A stretch of DNA of 64,000 nucleotides from Liolophura sinensis. Taxonomy: Eukaryota; Mollusca; Polyplacophora; Chitonida; Chitonidae. Below the pieces are notes generated by a model that saw nothing but the letters and a program-made list of their open reading frames with translations, had not been told where the DNA came from and made no database searches. The translations under genes were made by a program, and so were the position numbers. The stretch's first letter is position 1, and each line of letters begins with the position of its first letter. This document shows positions 9,118 to 48,454 of the stretch, one piece after another. Where the stretch lies: the NCBI RefSeq assembly GCF_032854445.1, contig NC_088301.1:28876402-28940401 (forward strand). The letters run 5' to 3'.

Positions 9118-12100
9118 CTGATAAAGAAATATAAATTGATGCAGAAATAAAGCCTGAGTTAAAAAAAAACAATAAAACACATTTGATGCAATCAAGCATA
9201 CATAAATCTAGACATTATTACACCTATCACAGGTGATAACCCAGAAGAAGTCACTGACAACTGACATGAATGATTGACTGATTGACTTATTGTTTGCTCC
9301 ACACAAGAATTTTTCGCTAACATGACGAACGTTTCCAAATGTGACGTGTACATGTCACCGCTGCCATATGGATAGCAAATGTGTAACATAAGACTACGTT
9401 TATGACCTTGCTTATTGTCATCATAGTCCCACAGTGACAGCAGGGTAGTCTACAAATTTCCCGGCAAAGACCAAGTTTCAATCAGCACCTCGTTTGCTGT
9501 GGTAATCCAAGAGAGGGAATCTTTTCTATCAAAATCAGCTGAAATTTCTCCTACTTGCTGACCCGTGTTAACAAAACACTTGGTAATTTTGTTCAAATGT
9601 CAGCTACTTTTGGTCAAATGTCAGAAATCAAGAAATCCTGATTTCCTATAAAATCAGCTGAAAAGTCGTGCCCAAAAGTAATAGCCCCAAACCTTACTAC
9701 CTTATCAACTGTTCAACTTATTTATTTATTTGATTGGTGTTTTATGCCATAGTCAAGAATATTTCACTTATACAATGGCAGCCAGCATTATAGTGGGAGG
9801 AAACCGGGCAACACGTGGCACTGTTGTACACTGCACTTGTTATACAAACCTGATCTTAAACAAAATCCCTACAGATCCATGTTTTTCCTAGAATGCACTG
9901 GCATAAATTAAACAATGATGTAATTATAGGTTATTGCAAGGTAAGCACCTTGGCCATTCAGCCAATGTTTGTTAATGATCCTAAGAAGAAATGTTAATGA
10001 ACTTACTGTCGACATAAGTTGATGGAACATGTGAGCATAAAGCATGTGTCTCCACGCAGTACCCCGAAGCCACTACTCCGTCCTTGGCCGTCTATACACG
10101 TTAGTTCGGGCTCCATGTCTTTGTTGGCCACAATAAACCGAGCATGAATCAGATCAGCCACCTGCCAGCACAATAATAGCACAAGTCATAATATGTTATA
10201 ATGTTTGGTGTCCACCTCTGGAATGCACCTGTAATTGCATAAACAATGGTAATTTATAAAGCTGTTTAATAGCGAGCGATCTGGGGTTGAAGTTGTTCTT
10301 CCGAGAGAGATGATCTAATTTCTGGTTACATCAGTCTGCATTGTTTTTGGGTCACAATGAAAACATAAAATTTTGCAGATTTGTAATCTCAACATCAAAG
10401 TGTACTTGACAACATTTTAGACAGTTATTAAAACTGACCTGCTTTTAGTAGTTTGATATCTCAGTCAAAGATTAATCTGAATAAAAACAAAAAAGAACTG
10501 CAAATTTTGGAAAAGGTCCTGGAGAAACATCTGTACTGTTTTGATGGTACTAGATTAATTCATTCAGAAGAAGAATCATTGAAACGGTTTTGATTTAAAA
10601 TACAATAAAGCCATCAAGCCAAGTGACTGAATTAGCCCAAAAGTTATTGGGCACACCTTTTAAAGGCGGAGAAAACATTAAAACTACATAAGTGCGAAAA
10701 GTTAAATATAAATGTGGTCTTCAATATTTTTTAGACACTTGAGAAATAGACACCTGAAAATAATATTTGTATGGTAGGTTTGCCATCAAGTAACCTACAA
10801 ATATGGGAAAATTTGGCTTTTTCGAACGTTGATCACGCTTTATGACAAAGCTGTAAAGCACACAAAAGAAATAAGACCCAATTTGTGATGAGCATATCAA
10901 ACGCTGTCAGGTAGCATAGCCATACTATTGAAAATCAAACATTTTTGATCACATGCTAAATTTGATAATCAGTGCATTTCAAGTTTTCAAGATGTAAATG
11001 TAATTCTTGCAAACTCAATTTGTCTGAATGTAGTGCATCTGCTCAATTGCATTAACCGTTTTCGAGAAAAAAAGACTTTTTTATCAATGGCAATATGGTG
11101 GCAAAAATAGATAACGCATCTACGCATTGGCATATTGAATGCTCTTCTTATGCCTCAAGGGTCATTTGTAAAGGGTATACCATTGCTTCAGTTTCAGTTT
11201 CGGTTTCGATGATGTTTCTGTGTTGCATCTGTCACCCCTTGCCTTGGGGGATTCTAATATTGTTCCTCCCACATCTTGTTATTATTTGTAAAGAAGATAT
11301 GAAATCTTCCCGTTTTGGTGATTTCAGTCCAATTAAAATCGATACGCAATCAAGCCATCCATTACTATAAACACGCTTATCTGTCACACAATGACGTTTA
11401 CAAACATTTTGCTATATTATTTTTTTAGTTCTATTCGTGTATTTTACGAATTTTGGCCTTTCAAAGGCATGGCCCCTTTTACACCTGTATTCACCATTGA
11501 TGTGAAAATTAACAAGCAGCGCATTCGAACTTGCATGCATTAATAAAAAAAAAGATTGGGGCACAGCAATTTGGCCCTGTAGGTTCTGTGTAAATTCTAT
11601 TGGTCATAGTAACAACAGTAATATGAAGAAACTGAGTGAAGAACGTACAAAAAAAAGAAGAGGAGTATACTGAATTTGATTTATTTATTTTTTTGATTGG
11701 TGTTTTACGCCGTACTCAAGAATATTTCACTTATACGATGACAGCAAGCTTTATGGTGGACGGAAACCGAGCAGAGCCCCGGGGAAACCCACGACCATCT
11801 GCAGGTTGCTGACAGACCTTCTCACTTACGGCTGGAGAGGAAGCCAGCATGAGCTGGACTTGAACTCACAGCAACCACATTGATGAGAGGCTCCAGGGTC
11901 ATTATGCTGCACTAGCGCATTAACCAACTGAGCCACAGAGGCCCGTATACTATCTCTGAACCAGAAACTTCCAGGTGTCACATACAATGGGTCTAGTACT
12001 AAAGGCCAGCACAGAGATATTGTGGCTTTGAATGCCATGGAATTTTTCGGGTTGTCTGTGATCTGGACGTCCACGGGTAACAATGCCTGCGCAAGATCAG

Positions 12101-13469
12101 TGGATTCATTTGACACATCTCAGAAAGAGACGTTAAACAGCTGTAGAAACCGCTCCGACTCATTCTAGACATAATGTCACATAAACCCATCAATCCTTCG
12201 CTGGAGATCGGGTTGCAAGCAGGTCGTTCTACAATGCAACCGTCGTCCTACAATATCTAGAATAATTTAACAGTTTCTCATATTTAATTTCCAACCTTAA
12301 CATCAGGCCTGTTTCTTTTGGTCGCCCCCTCAAAGGCAAGGTAGGACAAAGTAGCCAATCCACTGCCCCCTACATCCACCCTAAAGACGTCTCCAGCCTT
12401 TGCCATCACCACGCCTATCACCCCATCTCCTCGAGCCGGCACATACTGATAAGGAAAAAAAATTATAAGAATTTATATGATTATGATTTATTGATTTTTG
12501 CCACAAGGATACTCTAGAATAAATAACCCCTAAAATATGCTAGAGTCAAAATGCACAACACATGCAGTCAAATACTTCTAGGACAGTTTCAAGTCGAAAA
12601 TTTAGAAAAACACATTTTCAGAAACTGGATTGCAGTTAAATTCTGGTCTGTCGCCAAAGACTCTAATGCTGTACCATATACATATAAATAATCACGTGCT
12701 TTTGTTTATCACACCTATGACATGATGTTACGCACATCCACACTGAGGCACCACTCAAAACAGCATTTCAGGAATCTCATTAATTTCACTAGTCCCGCGA
12801 GTTCACGCAGATATGGGCGAGACAGGGTGGGGGCTAACGCAAAGTAACGCAGCTAAAAGACCAGATTTTACGGTACTTGCTAGATCGAAGACACAGCTAG
12901 TTTAGCCAGGTCTGTCGGTCCAATGGTACCCTTAGCTGCTGCCGTATAATCACATCTTTTCGCCACATTAGTTTGCAAACCCCACTCTGTCTTGTCTCAA
13001 CATATGTGAAGTCGCGAGATTTATCACTTTCAGTATATATACCACACAAAATTACCGTCATGCCATGACAAAGCAATGTTAATGTAACGTTATCTCCTAA
13101 AACAAACAAAAAATACGCTGGTGATATGAAATGCATATGATATGCATATGTAAACTAGCACATACGGGATGGAGTGTTAAATGTGTCTTTCCTGCCTTAA
13201 TCAGTTGTTTACTCTAACACGTGTTAAAAAAAATAATAAACAGACTCATGCACTGGTTTAGCATAGCGCAGGCCTACCCTTCGTTGTTGACAATCTACCC
13301 AGTACACATTTGGCTCTTTAAACTTTAATACCCCGGGTTTGGATGCAAACACACTGTCCGCCTCTCTGTACAGCCCCGGCCCTAACAAAACTTTGTGGGT
13401 TTTTTCTGATTCTTTAAGGTTTTCTATCTCGTCACCGGGCAAAACAACCCGATTTACATACGAACACAT
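8883..13469 (-). CDS. EXOSC3: EXOSC3 (exosome cap subunit Rrp40), complete, 4 exons
   Basis: Join on the reverse strand: 13469-13278, 12445-12296, 10161-10007, 9117-8883. This gives 732 nt and 243 aa, against 275 aa in human. EXOSC3 is an RNA-binding cap subunit (S1 plus KH domains) of the RNA exosome, which degrades and processes RNA in nucleus and cytoplasm. Visible signatures: N-terminal RVVLPGDEI and [31 protein letters not shown] then [11 protein letters not shown] in the S1 part; [16 protein letters not shown] and [10 protein letters not shown]; and the KH region [12 protein letters not shown]. The start at 13469 is the only Met upstream of the conserved N-terminal block; the shorter N terminus fits invertebrate orthologues. 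The donor after exon 2 (GTTGGA) is non-consensus. The gene is head-to-head with CARM1, 305 bp between start codons. Confidence 0.95.
9722..9815 (-). mobile_element. SINE 3' fragment in EXOSC3 intron 3
   Basis: The tail and part of the central domain on the reverse strand, ending at AACCGGGCAACACG. No convincing target-site duplication seen. Confidence 0.75.
10007..10161 (-). CDS. EXOSC3: EXOSC3 exon 3
   Basis: The acceptor TGCTGGCAG precedes and the donor is GTAAGT. It encodes [20 protein letters not shown] through [12 protein letters not shown] and splits a Gln codon with exon 4. Confidence 0.93.
11672..11944 (-). mobile_element. Full-length tRNA-headed SINE in EXOSC3 intron 2
   Basis: Complete reverse-strand copy from tail to GGGCCTCTGTGGCTCAG head. 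It is flanked by GTATACT at 11665-11671 and 11945-11951. It inserts in the same direction as EXOSC3 transcription. Confidence 0.85.
12296..12445 (-). CDS. EXOSC3: EXOSC3 exon 2
   Basis: The acceptor CCTTATCAG precedes and the donor is GTTGGA, a weak donor. It encodes [20 protein letters not shown] through [15 protein letters not shown], the S1 domain. Confidence 0.93.
13278..13469 (-). CDS. EXOSC3: EXOSC3 exon 1
   Basis: Starts with Met at 13467-13469 and ends before the donor GTAGGC. It encodes [20 protein letters not shown] through [10 protein letters not shown]. Phase 0 end. Confidence 0.94.
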
Positions 13470-13774
13470 GGTCTAGGCCGACGAAATCAACATTTACTGC
13501 TATCCCACTGGAAAACAGCACTTGTAACTAAGTTCAGGATATTACCTAAAATTCGGGAAAGATAAACGCATAAAGCTGTAGAAAAGCATAGCAGTTTTAG
13601 CTTAATACATTTTATTATTTCTTTGCCTATTGATACGTTATCGTCATAGTGGATATTTGTGTATTTATATAGAGGGACTCTGATTATGGTATTTCATCCA
13701 TTTCCGGTTTTTGTTTGAACCGCTCTTGGTTGATGTTTTACATGGACCTTCCCGCGTTAGAGCAGAAAAGCAGC
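13470..13774. promoter_or_regulatory. Shared EXOSC3/CARM1 head-to-head promoter region
   Basis: 305 bp separate the two start codons. No TATA box is evident near either start. An ETS-type core TTTCCGG lies at 13701-13707. The short divergent spacing implies overlapping or shared promoter elements and includes both 5' UTRs. The regulatory role is an inference from arrangement. Confidence 0.6.
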
Positions 13775-40555
<26,781 letters not shown>

Positions 40556-42423
40556 CGCTCTAATGGGGATTGAAGAGCTGGAACTAAGCCTTGGAGAGCT
40601 AAACTGTGTTCTATAGTACTGGTACCACAAAGACTCCAGCTCCAGAAAGGCCTGCAGTCTTTACAGCCCTTCTATGTTCACAACAGCGGTGTGACTTATC
40701 TCCCCTTGAGAGGTGGACATCCATGGAATTTCAACCTTGAATCGCAAATACTAGGAATTCTACATTCGGCTGCTATGATTATGCTTTGATTTTTTCGACA
40801 CTTGATGGTGATTAATGACATTGTAACCATGTCAATTGCAAAAGAGCAATTCACTATAAGCTTGTGGTTATAGCTCCTTATCTCTTTTGTGAAGGGGTCT
40901 GTAATTGTTCCTGCGAATAACTATTTTGTGTTTTTGTGGGTGCTTACTGAAAGTCTTGTGTACGCTCACTGGAGGTGTATGAAAAGTGGGACAACCTACC
41001 TGAAAACAATTAAAATTCAACAGACTTCTCCCTCTTTATGTCGACCATCCTTGAATAATGCATGTAATATTTACTTGGGGGTTTCTGTGTCAGATGTGTA
41101 TTAACAATTTTGTTGAAACAAGAATTCATCACCTGTTTGGTTTTCAGACTGAACAGAAAGTTTCAGCTAAGTGAAAGTATACCCTATGAATTAATGGGAA
41201 ATTAACATTTTTTTTTTTTTTTTTTTTTCATTTTGAACATTTATTTGAATATTATTTCTTCATAAATAATCTCATTGCTTCAGAGATATATATATGGAGT
41301 ATAGTATAACTGACTACTTTGAAATTTTGCAGATGTCAGATAATTGATTGTAGCCATGACAGCCCTTAAATAGTTCAGAGAATGTCATTTCCTAGTGTAG
41401 TACTAAAAGTTGCCCTATTACTGGTAAATTTACACTACAAAGTTCTTCTTGTTAGCATATAAAAGCAAAGTTTCAGTGGTGACAGTTTGCTACCTCCTTC
41501 TTCCATGTGAAGATATATGTGCAATTTTAAGTTTGATTTTAATATATGTGCATGTGTCTCTGTCATTAATACATACAAAATCCATAAGACCTCTTATATA
41601 CAATGTGCAAATTGTATAAAAGGCATTTTTAGTGCAAGTGTTTTACATACTATGAAGGAAACTACATCTGCTAAGATTTACTTTAACTATGGCTACAGAA
41701 AACAGATAGTGGCAGATCTGTATCTTTTGGCATTTGAAGTAAGTGTATCCCACGTTTGTGTGATATTGGAAGTTTCGTAGGAAAACTTTTCAGTTTTGAA
41801 TGGACATTATGGGTTTATTTACGTATTATTCATGTAAATTGTGGTCTTAAAACTATCTAGGAAACCTACAGGTGTAATAAGTTGTCATCATAATTATTAT
41901 GAAACTGCAGTTTGTATTGTCGCATGGCTATTCCAGGTATTAGATAAACTTTGATATCAAGGTATCTCATGATCTGAATTGAATCATATTCATGCTCCAG
42001 TCATGTTTGCCAGACTTGACTGGCATAGAACAAATATCTCCAAGAAGGTTTGACAAGTTGCTAAGTGGTCAGTATAAGAAAAGTTGGGAAAAATTGTCTT
42101 AGAGGATGAAGTGAGTTGACATTTAATGACGCTAATTTCTTATAGTTAAGAGAAATTTTGTCGTTCACATTAAATAAATAACTGGTCTTCGTTGGATTAT
42201 GATTAGTGCTTATTGAATTGATTGATTTTTTGCTGATTAAGGGATAAGATAAAGGTTACAACAGTAACGTTTTGTTGTACAGGTAAATTGATTTGACAGC
42301 AGTTATTGTATGGAGATATGTTTTGTGGGCTACATTTGTAGATCTGTGAGGAAATACTGATGAAATTGGATTGTCAGTTTGTATACTTCCCGGCTCTCAT
42401 TGTTCATTGACCCTTAGTCATTA

Positions 42424-42556
42424 GCAAACCTGTGGATGGTCATGGGTTTTCCCCGGGCATTGACGAGTTTCTTACCACAATAATGCTTGCCGTCGTCGTA
42501 TAAGTGAAGTATTCTTGAGTACAGCATAAAATACCAATCAAATAAAAAATAAATAG
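42424..42556 (+). mobile_element. 5'-truncated SINE copy
   Basis: Starts AAACCTGTGGATGGTC within the central domain and ends in AATACCAATCAAATAAA. No clear duplication found. Confidence 0.75.
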
Positions 42557-43207
42557 TGGCAAGCAATCAGTAGTGCTTGGGAATGTGCAGTCTTGCGTTC
42601 ACTGAAGCCCATGGAAATTTGTTGATGCTTGGTTTCTACTGGTCACTCCAGTTTCCACCATCCATAAAACTGATTGACATCTGATAGATTTAGCCAGAAT
42701 TTGAAACCAGACCATCCATTTCCTATTTTCTTCTATTTACTCTATCTCCCCCGTGTTGGTTTAGTCAAAATAGGGCATCTCAAAGACACAGAGACCTCTT
42801 CCCAACAATCAAACATTTCTCTGTGGCCGTTTGGCCTGTAGTGAACATGTGAGCCAGCTTATTAAAATGTTTATGATTTTCTGTAAGTAGAGACAATTTA
42901 TTGTTGTGTATTAAATACCTCAAATAGCCTTTAATTTACTGGTACAGTGTAATCCAATGAGAAGAATGGATCCAAATCAGACTTGTCTACCTATCTAATA
43001 TGTTAGAATCCTTCTGGGTTGTTGACAAGCTTACTGAGATTAAACATCCCATTTCAGAGAAAGCTGGGTGTCAATTTGATCCATTTGAACAAGCTTAGTG
43101 CAGAGGTGTGTCATTCAAGCTGAGTAGACTCTAAAAGTGTTATCAGGTGTTACTTTGCAGTCAACTGCTTTGGATATCATCTCAGACCTACATTAAAGGG
43201 GCTGCCT

Positions 43208-43255
43208 ACATCCCCTCTAAATCCCCACCCCCCACCCCCCTCCACCACTCAGTCC
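43208..43255 (+). repeat. C-rich low-complexity tract
   Basis: A run dominated by C with short A/T interruptions (CCCCACCCCCCACCCCCCTC). The reverse strand is G-rich with quadruplex potential. Confidence 0.7.
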
Positions 43256-44994
43256 TATGGGCTTTTTGTTGTCTGATATTCAGATGTTACTAGTACATGT
43301 AATTCTACACACTATAAACTATACACCATAGATTTAGAAGATGTATAACATAGATGTGTATGCCGTGTGACCATTGCATTGATTCTGTAGTGGTGCTAAT
43401 CTCAGTGTCCAATAATGCTAACAGATTGTCACAGTACATATTAAAACACTGCTTCTTTAATTGTGAAACAACCAGAAGAGTGAAAAATAAAAATTAAAGA
43501 AAAAAAACTGGGCCGGTAACACTTATGTGGACTTTAGTTTGTAACATAAGTTTTGTTTTGATAAGTTTTTGTTGACTTATCAAGCACTGCACAGTGAGTT
43601 ACAAATTTTGTGTCCAGCCTTAATGGGAGCTGTGGAACTTCTGAAGAGTAACATTTTGCAACTCGATGTTGGTGGTGACATTTCACATATGAAATGCTTA
43701 TAAAACTGTCTGCAACTTATATAGATATACATGTGGTCCTTACAGCAACAACATCGCGTAACTATGCCTTTGTAAAAACTTGTTAGGTGTACGTTGTACA
43801 AATGTATGTAGGTTGATGGAAAAACCTACCGAGAGGACTGTAGTTTGTGACAGAATTTTCCATGATTTGATGAGTATGATCTGGTCCAGTAGAAAATTCT
43901 AGCTAGGAATTATGAATCTGCATTAGTCGCCTGTCAACTAAGACCAAAAAGTTTTCACATTAAGTCACTATCTGTTCCAAGATTTTGTGAACTACAGGCA
44001 ACTTTGTATCTTTGTCAGATTGGTCTGTCGTAGATTGCCTAGTTTAAGTAATGATGGTGTTTTGTCATAAGTAATTTTCATCAAAATAAAACATTTCAAA
44101 TAGTGGTACTGAATTCTCAAAATAAATTGATAATTCAGAGAAATTTTAACAAGTTAGTGTAATTAATAATCGTAAAATTGACATTACATACAGTCTATTT
44201 ATACTAGGATAGAAATGAATGTGATTTGTGGTTTGGTTGTTGTGGCAATTCTCCAAGAACGAAGACTTCAGTGTTGTTTTGGCCAAATACTTCCCTGAAC
44301 CAGCTGGCACTGTGAGGAAAAGTTAAAGTGACAGATTATGTTCATTTTGACTAAACTTTTTCGTGCAGTGCAGTTTTACCCATAAATATCTGAATTAAAG
44401 AAAAAGAAACAAGATCACTCCCAGGAAGCCATAACTCTCTCATAATTTATGTGGTATTAATATGGCAATCGGATTTAACAAATCAAGTCCAGCACTTTCT
44501 CAATCAAAAATACTTGTAATGCTGTGTAACCATTATTCAGATATACTAGTATATAATGTGTGTAATGAAGTGAAATATCAGAACTGTCAGAGCACTATTG
44601 GCAAGTGTGATTCTCACCAGCTTATTGTCATATATGTCCACAGGTAGACTGTAGAAATGTCCATTTGAAATTCCATACAGATTTCAAGGTTATTCTATAG
44701 TTTAATCAGTTTGCTGGTAATTTGCAAATGTCGAATTTTTCATTAAAATTTTGGAAATCTTTAATCATGGAGTTGTGTTGATGTTATTTGCCGTGTATAT
44801 CCACGAAAAAGCATCTTTAATAGAATGTATTAAAACAGTATGATTGACAGATTATGGAAAAGGGTTGCGAAGGAAGCTTATTTAAGCTTTCCCCTGCTCA
44901 TGGCAGTGTGCTACCCTTTCCTCGCACCATCGCTGATTTAAAGAGGTTGGCAACGCAGGTACATTGCGAACATCGATGGTCTAGTTTGGACAAT

Positions 44995-45048
44995 TAAGTT
45001 TCCTCCACCCTTATCTGACCCCCGTCACATAAGTGAATACTTCTTAAT
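44995..45048 (+). mobile_element. Diverged SINE remnant
   Basis: TTTCCTCCACCCTTAT, GACCCCCGTCACATAAGTGA and TACTTCTTAA match the SINE central domain and 3' part in order with many changes. Confidence 0.45.
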
Positions 45049-45574
45049 ACTTCTGATTAGTACTTCAGCATTAATCAGTTTTGTCATCCAAACTGCAGCA
45101 GGGGTACTCTCTCTGTATGCAGTCATCTGTGCCCTGTCACATTGGATATGTGAACTATATCTACACAGTGTACAAGCTTTAATGTGACCATTGTTTTAAT
45201 AGTGTAGAATTTGACAAGGAATTATTTACAGTATAACACAGATAATATGTATGCATTACTTAATTTCACCAATAGCAATGAAACGCTTTTTGTGGGTAAA
45301 AAAGAAGAAAACAAAAACCAGCAAAACAGCAATTTATGCATGCAATACTGAAAAGAAAGAATTTCAGAAGTAATTGTTTCGATGTTGACCCTGATCGGTC
45401 AGTACTGAACATTGACGTCAAAGGCACCAGAGCATCCTTCCATCCTTGTCGGTGTTTAAAGTCTCATGCAGTAACATTTGACATTTGAGGAAGCATAGCA
45501 ATAGTGTACATATACTGGTATGCCGACAACTATATATGCATATACATATAGCAGTATACAGTTAAGTAATGGTC

Positions 45575-45711
45575 CGTACGTGGGAAGGTCTACCAGCAAC
45601 CTGTGGATGGTCGTGAGTTTCCTCCCACCATAATGCTGGCCGCCGTCCATGTCAGCCGCACTGAAATATTTTTCAGTACGGTGTGAAACACCAATTAAAT
45701 AAACAAATATG
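45575..45711 (+). mobile_element. Headless SINE with 12-bp perfect TSD
   Basis: Starts CGTACGTGGGAAGGTC. TAAGTAATGGTC is at 45563-45574 and 45712-45723. Compared with other copies it has an altered internal stretch around CGTCCATGTCAGCCGCAC. Confidence 0.87.
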
Positions 45712-46994
45712 TAAGTAATGGTCAGAAGGGCCCTGCATATGGTGTTTACATACCCAGCTAATAGTATTTGTTAGATCTTCTGTTCGACGATTTCAACGTT
45801 ATTATTATAAAACTTAAATAGTATGTCAATTATATATTCCTTCAAGATTTCTTTAAAATTTCACTACGTGTGTAATTCACTTGTACACTAAATTTCTAAT
45901 ACTCTGCTTCATAGGTTAACTCTGCTAACCGCTTAAACCATGGGAAAATATAGGGAAGTATTTCCTGTAGAATATAACATGGTCACAATTCATTGGCCTA
46001 TGAGCAGTTGCCATCAAATCGTCATTGGTATACGTATACATATTGTTAACGACAACCTAATATATAAACTAGCATGGTGCTCGACATACTATTATAGTTA
46101 TATGACGATCTTCCGGGGGTATACAGGTAGATATTTGGCTGAGGTCGATAATACTTCTCCGTGGCGATACAATTTTAAACTTCTCAATATTTTCTCTTTT
46201 CAGCGCGACAGTAATCATATCCTTTCCAGCTTTTAATAGCAAATTGGTCTGGTGAAACGAAAAATCACAAACGCAGAGGGAAAAAACAGAATGAAGAAAC
46301 ACTGGCTTGAAATAGAATAAAACAGTTAAATATATTTGTGTGTATATATTTATATTATTTATAGACATAAGTACAAGTACAAAAACAAACGGACATCTGA
46401 TGATTATTTACAATATATTTAAGTTTATCAGTAAGATATACATTTATATATTTATTATTTATAATAGCATATTTATAATAATGTTTGTAATTATTATTTC
46501 TTCAAATATGTGATATATATTACATTAGCCAGTAACTAAATTAATGGCGTTGGCATATTTGTATGTAACAGTATGCACAAGCAGTTGACAACAGTATATT
46601 TATTTTGACAATGACGCATAGAAATTTCAAGATAAATTTGGGTTGTAAAGTAACTTTTCTATATCGGACCATTGCATATGCAAATATCCCAGCGTCATTA
46701 ATTTAGTTATCGACTTATGTAATATATATCACATATTAGAAAAAAATAATTGTCACAATATTATTATTATATCCCCATCACATATTTTAAAACAGAAAAT
46801 AAAAACAAATATTCATATTATCGGTGTAACAACTTTATATAAATAAAAACTATGTAATCCAAAGTTTAACAATGACATAAATATATACACATAAATATTT
46901 TTAAGTGTTTTAGTTTTTCATTTCACTGCTTCTTTTCTTTTTCTTCCTCTGTGTTTGTAATTTTTGGATTTAGCAGACAAATATGCCATCATAA

Positions 46995-47745
46995 GCTGGA
47001 AAGGATCTAATTCGACGTAGTTTGGGACGAGAAATCGAACGACGGAATCCGCTCAGTATGGGACAAACAGTTTTAGATGCAGCGACCTTTGAAACCTTGT
47101 TGACCCCATAATGGCACGCCAAGCGACGGTTTGTACTCCTTGAAAACCATAAAAATTTGCAATTTTTTCAATACCTCCCAACTGTTTGCCTTCTTCCGCA
47201 TCGCTTGGCACCTTATTTATGTGGGCCAGTGTTAAAACTGTATATTTTAGCGCAGACGGTATCAAATACCTTATCTTTTGTATCTGTAAATGATATGGGA
47301 TGGAGGTACTCATACATAAAGGCATTGGGGATTGTCTTCGACTTGGAAGTAACACAATTGCGAGGAGAGTCAAATGGGCTTGGCCAAACGATTTGACATG
47401 TTCTGGGCGCATTGCTTTTAGAGCAATGTTTAATATAGGAACAACCATTCGCGTTAGTACATATTACATTGTCAATAACCAAAGTCATGAGGTCAAAAAT
47501 CATAATTGTTTAAATTATTCAAATAAGGCTGAAAAGGATTTTATTCAACGTAGCTTTGGGCGAGAAATCGAATGGTGCAACCTGCTTAGATCTCCGACTA
47601 GTTTTACCTGTAGCGACGTTTGAAACATTGTTGATGTCATAATGGCGTGCAAAAGCAACGGCCCGTACTCCTTGGAAACAAGGAAAATTTGCAATTTTTT
47701 CAACAGCTGCCAATTCCTTGCTTTCATAGTTTGGGGCAGTGGCAG
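46995..47745 (-). repeat. Duplicated ~200-bp module, possible decayed transposase fragments
   Basis: 46995-47190 and 47528-47745 are diverged direct copies sharing CGAGAAATCGAA, ATAATGGC, GTACTCCTTG and AATTTGCAATTTTTTCAA. Read on the reverse strand both give EKIANF followed by FQGV, and the segment between reads VWPSPFDSPRNC, loosely like Harbinger transposase motifs (NFP-GV and WPGS-HDS). The frame is broken and the match is weak. Confidence 0.35.
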
Positions 47746-47921
47746 TTTGTGTAATGGCATGTCAAAAGGGGCATCATGCAGAAGTCCTGTCTTTCATATC
47801 GCCCAAAAAGAAGGCCATTTTAAGTAACTGAAAATTTTAATGAATTCGTTTTCCCCTGTAGGTTGTGTGGGCTCATTATGTAACCATTAACCTGCTTTGT
47901 TTTGTTTTTTTTTGTTTGTTT

Positions 47922-47976
47922 TTTTGCGCCATAATCATGAATATTTCACTTATACGACGGCGGCCAGCATTATGGT
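47922..47976 (-). mobile_element. SINE fragment
   Basis: TGCGCCATAATCATGAATAT and CGGCGGCCAGCATTATGG match the reverse-strand SINE. Both ends are missing; preceded by a T/G-rich stretch. Confidence 0.6.
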
Positions 47977-48332
47977 CCAACTTTATGAGCAACAGTGTCT
48001 TAATATGACATATATCTCACACGCGATTTAAAGTCCGCCAGCAAATAACATTAAAACTGATAGATAAATCTTGAAAGAGTCTTATGTCACAGTCGTATGT
48101 TTTCAGTTACTTTTGTTATATACTTCATTGCATTCTTAAATATAGCATTACGTATTGTTTTCTTAACAATTACAAAATGGACACAGCCAAGTATTTATTT
48201 ATTTATTTATTTATAAAAACAAAACATAAGCCTCGTTCTTCGGCCTTATTTGTAGTAGGCATGGCTGAATAAGCAAATCCCGTATGCCTATGATCGAGTC
48301 CTCCGGGATCGAATGATGTTTTTGATGAGACC

Positions 48333-48454
48333 TGGGCCCGGTTTCACGAAGCACTTTTAACGTTACGTTCACCTAACTACCAGTATTGTGGGCATTACGT
48401 CGCTATGGCAGTTGCAAGCTCGTAATGTTATGAGAACTTCGTGAAACTGGGCCC
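48333..48454. mobile_element. Foldback MITE with GGGCCC termini
   Basis: Left arm GGGCCCGGTTTCACGAAG and right arm CTTCGTGAAACTGGGCCC are near-perfect reverse complements about 120 bp apart. Such termini recur in marine invertebrate MITEs (recalled, not searched). Confidence 0.7.

Larger units (their letters stand above)
40556..45940. other. CARM1 3' UTR and downstream region
   Basis: No further coding exon recognised. Candidate poly(A) signals include AATAAA at 42173-42178 and others near 43487 and 44085. It contains a long T run (about 41211-41229), a C-rich tract (43201-43255), two truncated SINEs and a SINE remnant. Confidence 0.6.

Noticed and set aside
9192-9389. Reverse-strand open frame in EXOSC3 intron 3
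   Set aside because: It lies between two homology-defined EXOSC3 exons and shows no exosome or other protein similarity.
13733-13774. Upstream in-frame start for CARM1
   Set aside because: The Mets at 13733 and 13742 have weak context; the Met at 13775 has A at -3 and G at +4. Transcript data could still change this.
47053-47448. 131-aa reverse-strand open frame
   Set aside because: It is the longest open frame in the window but has no confident family match, lies in a duplicated repeat module and breaks where weak transposase-like similarity continues.
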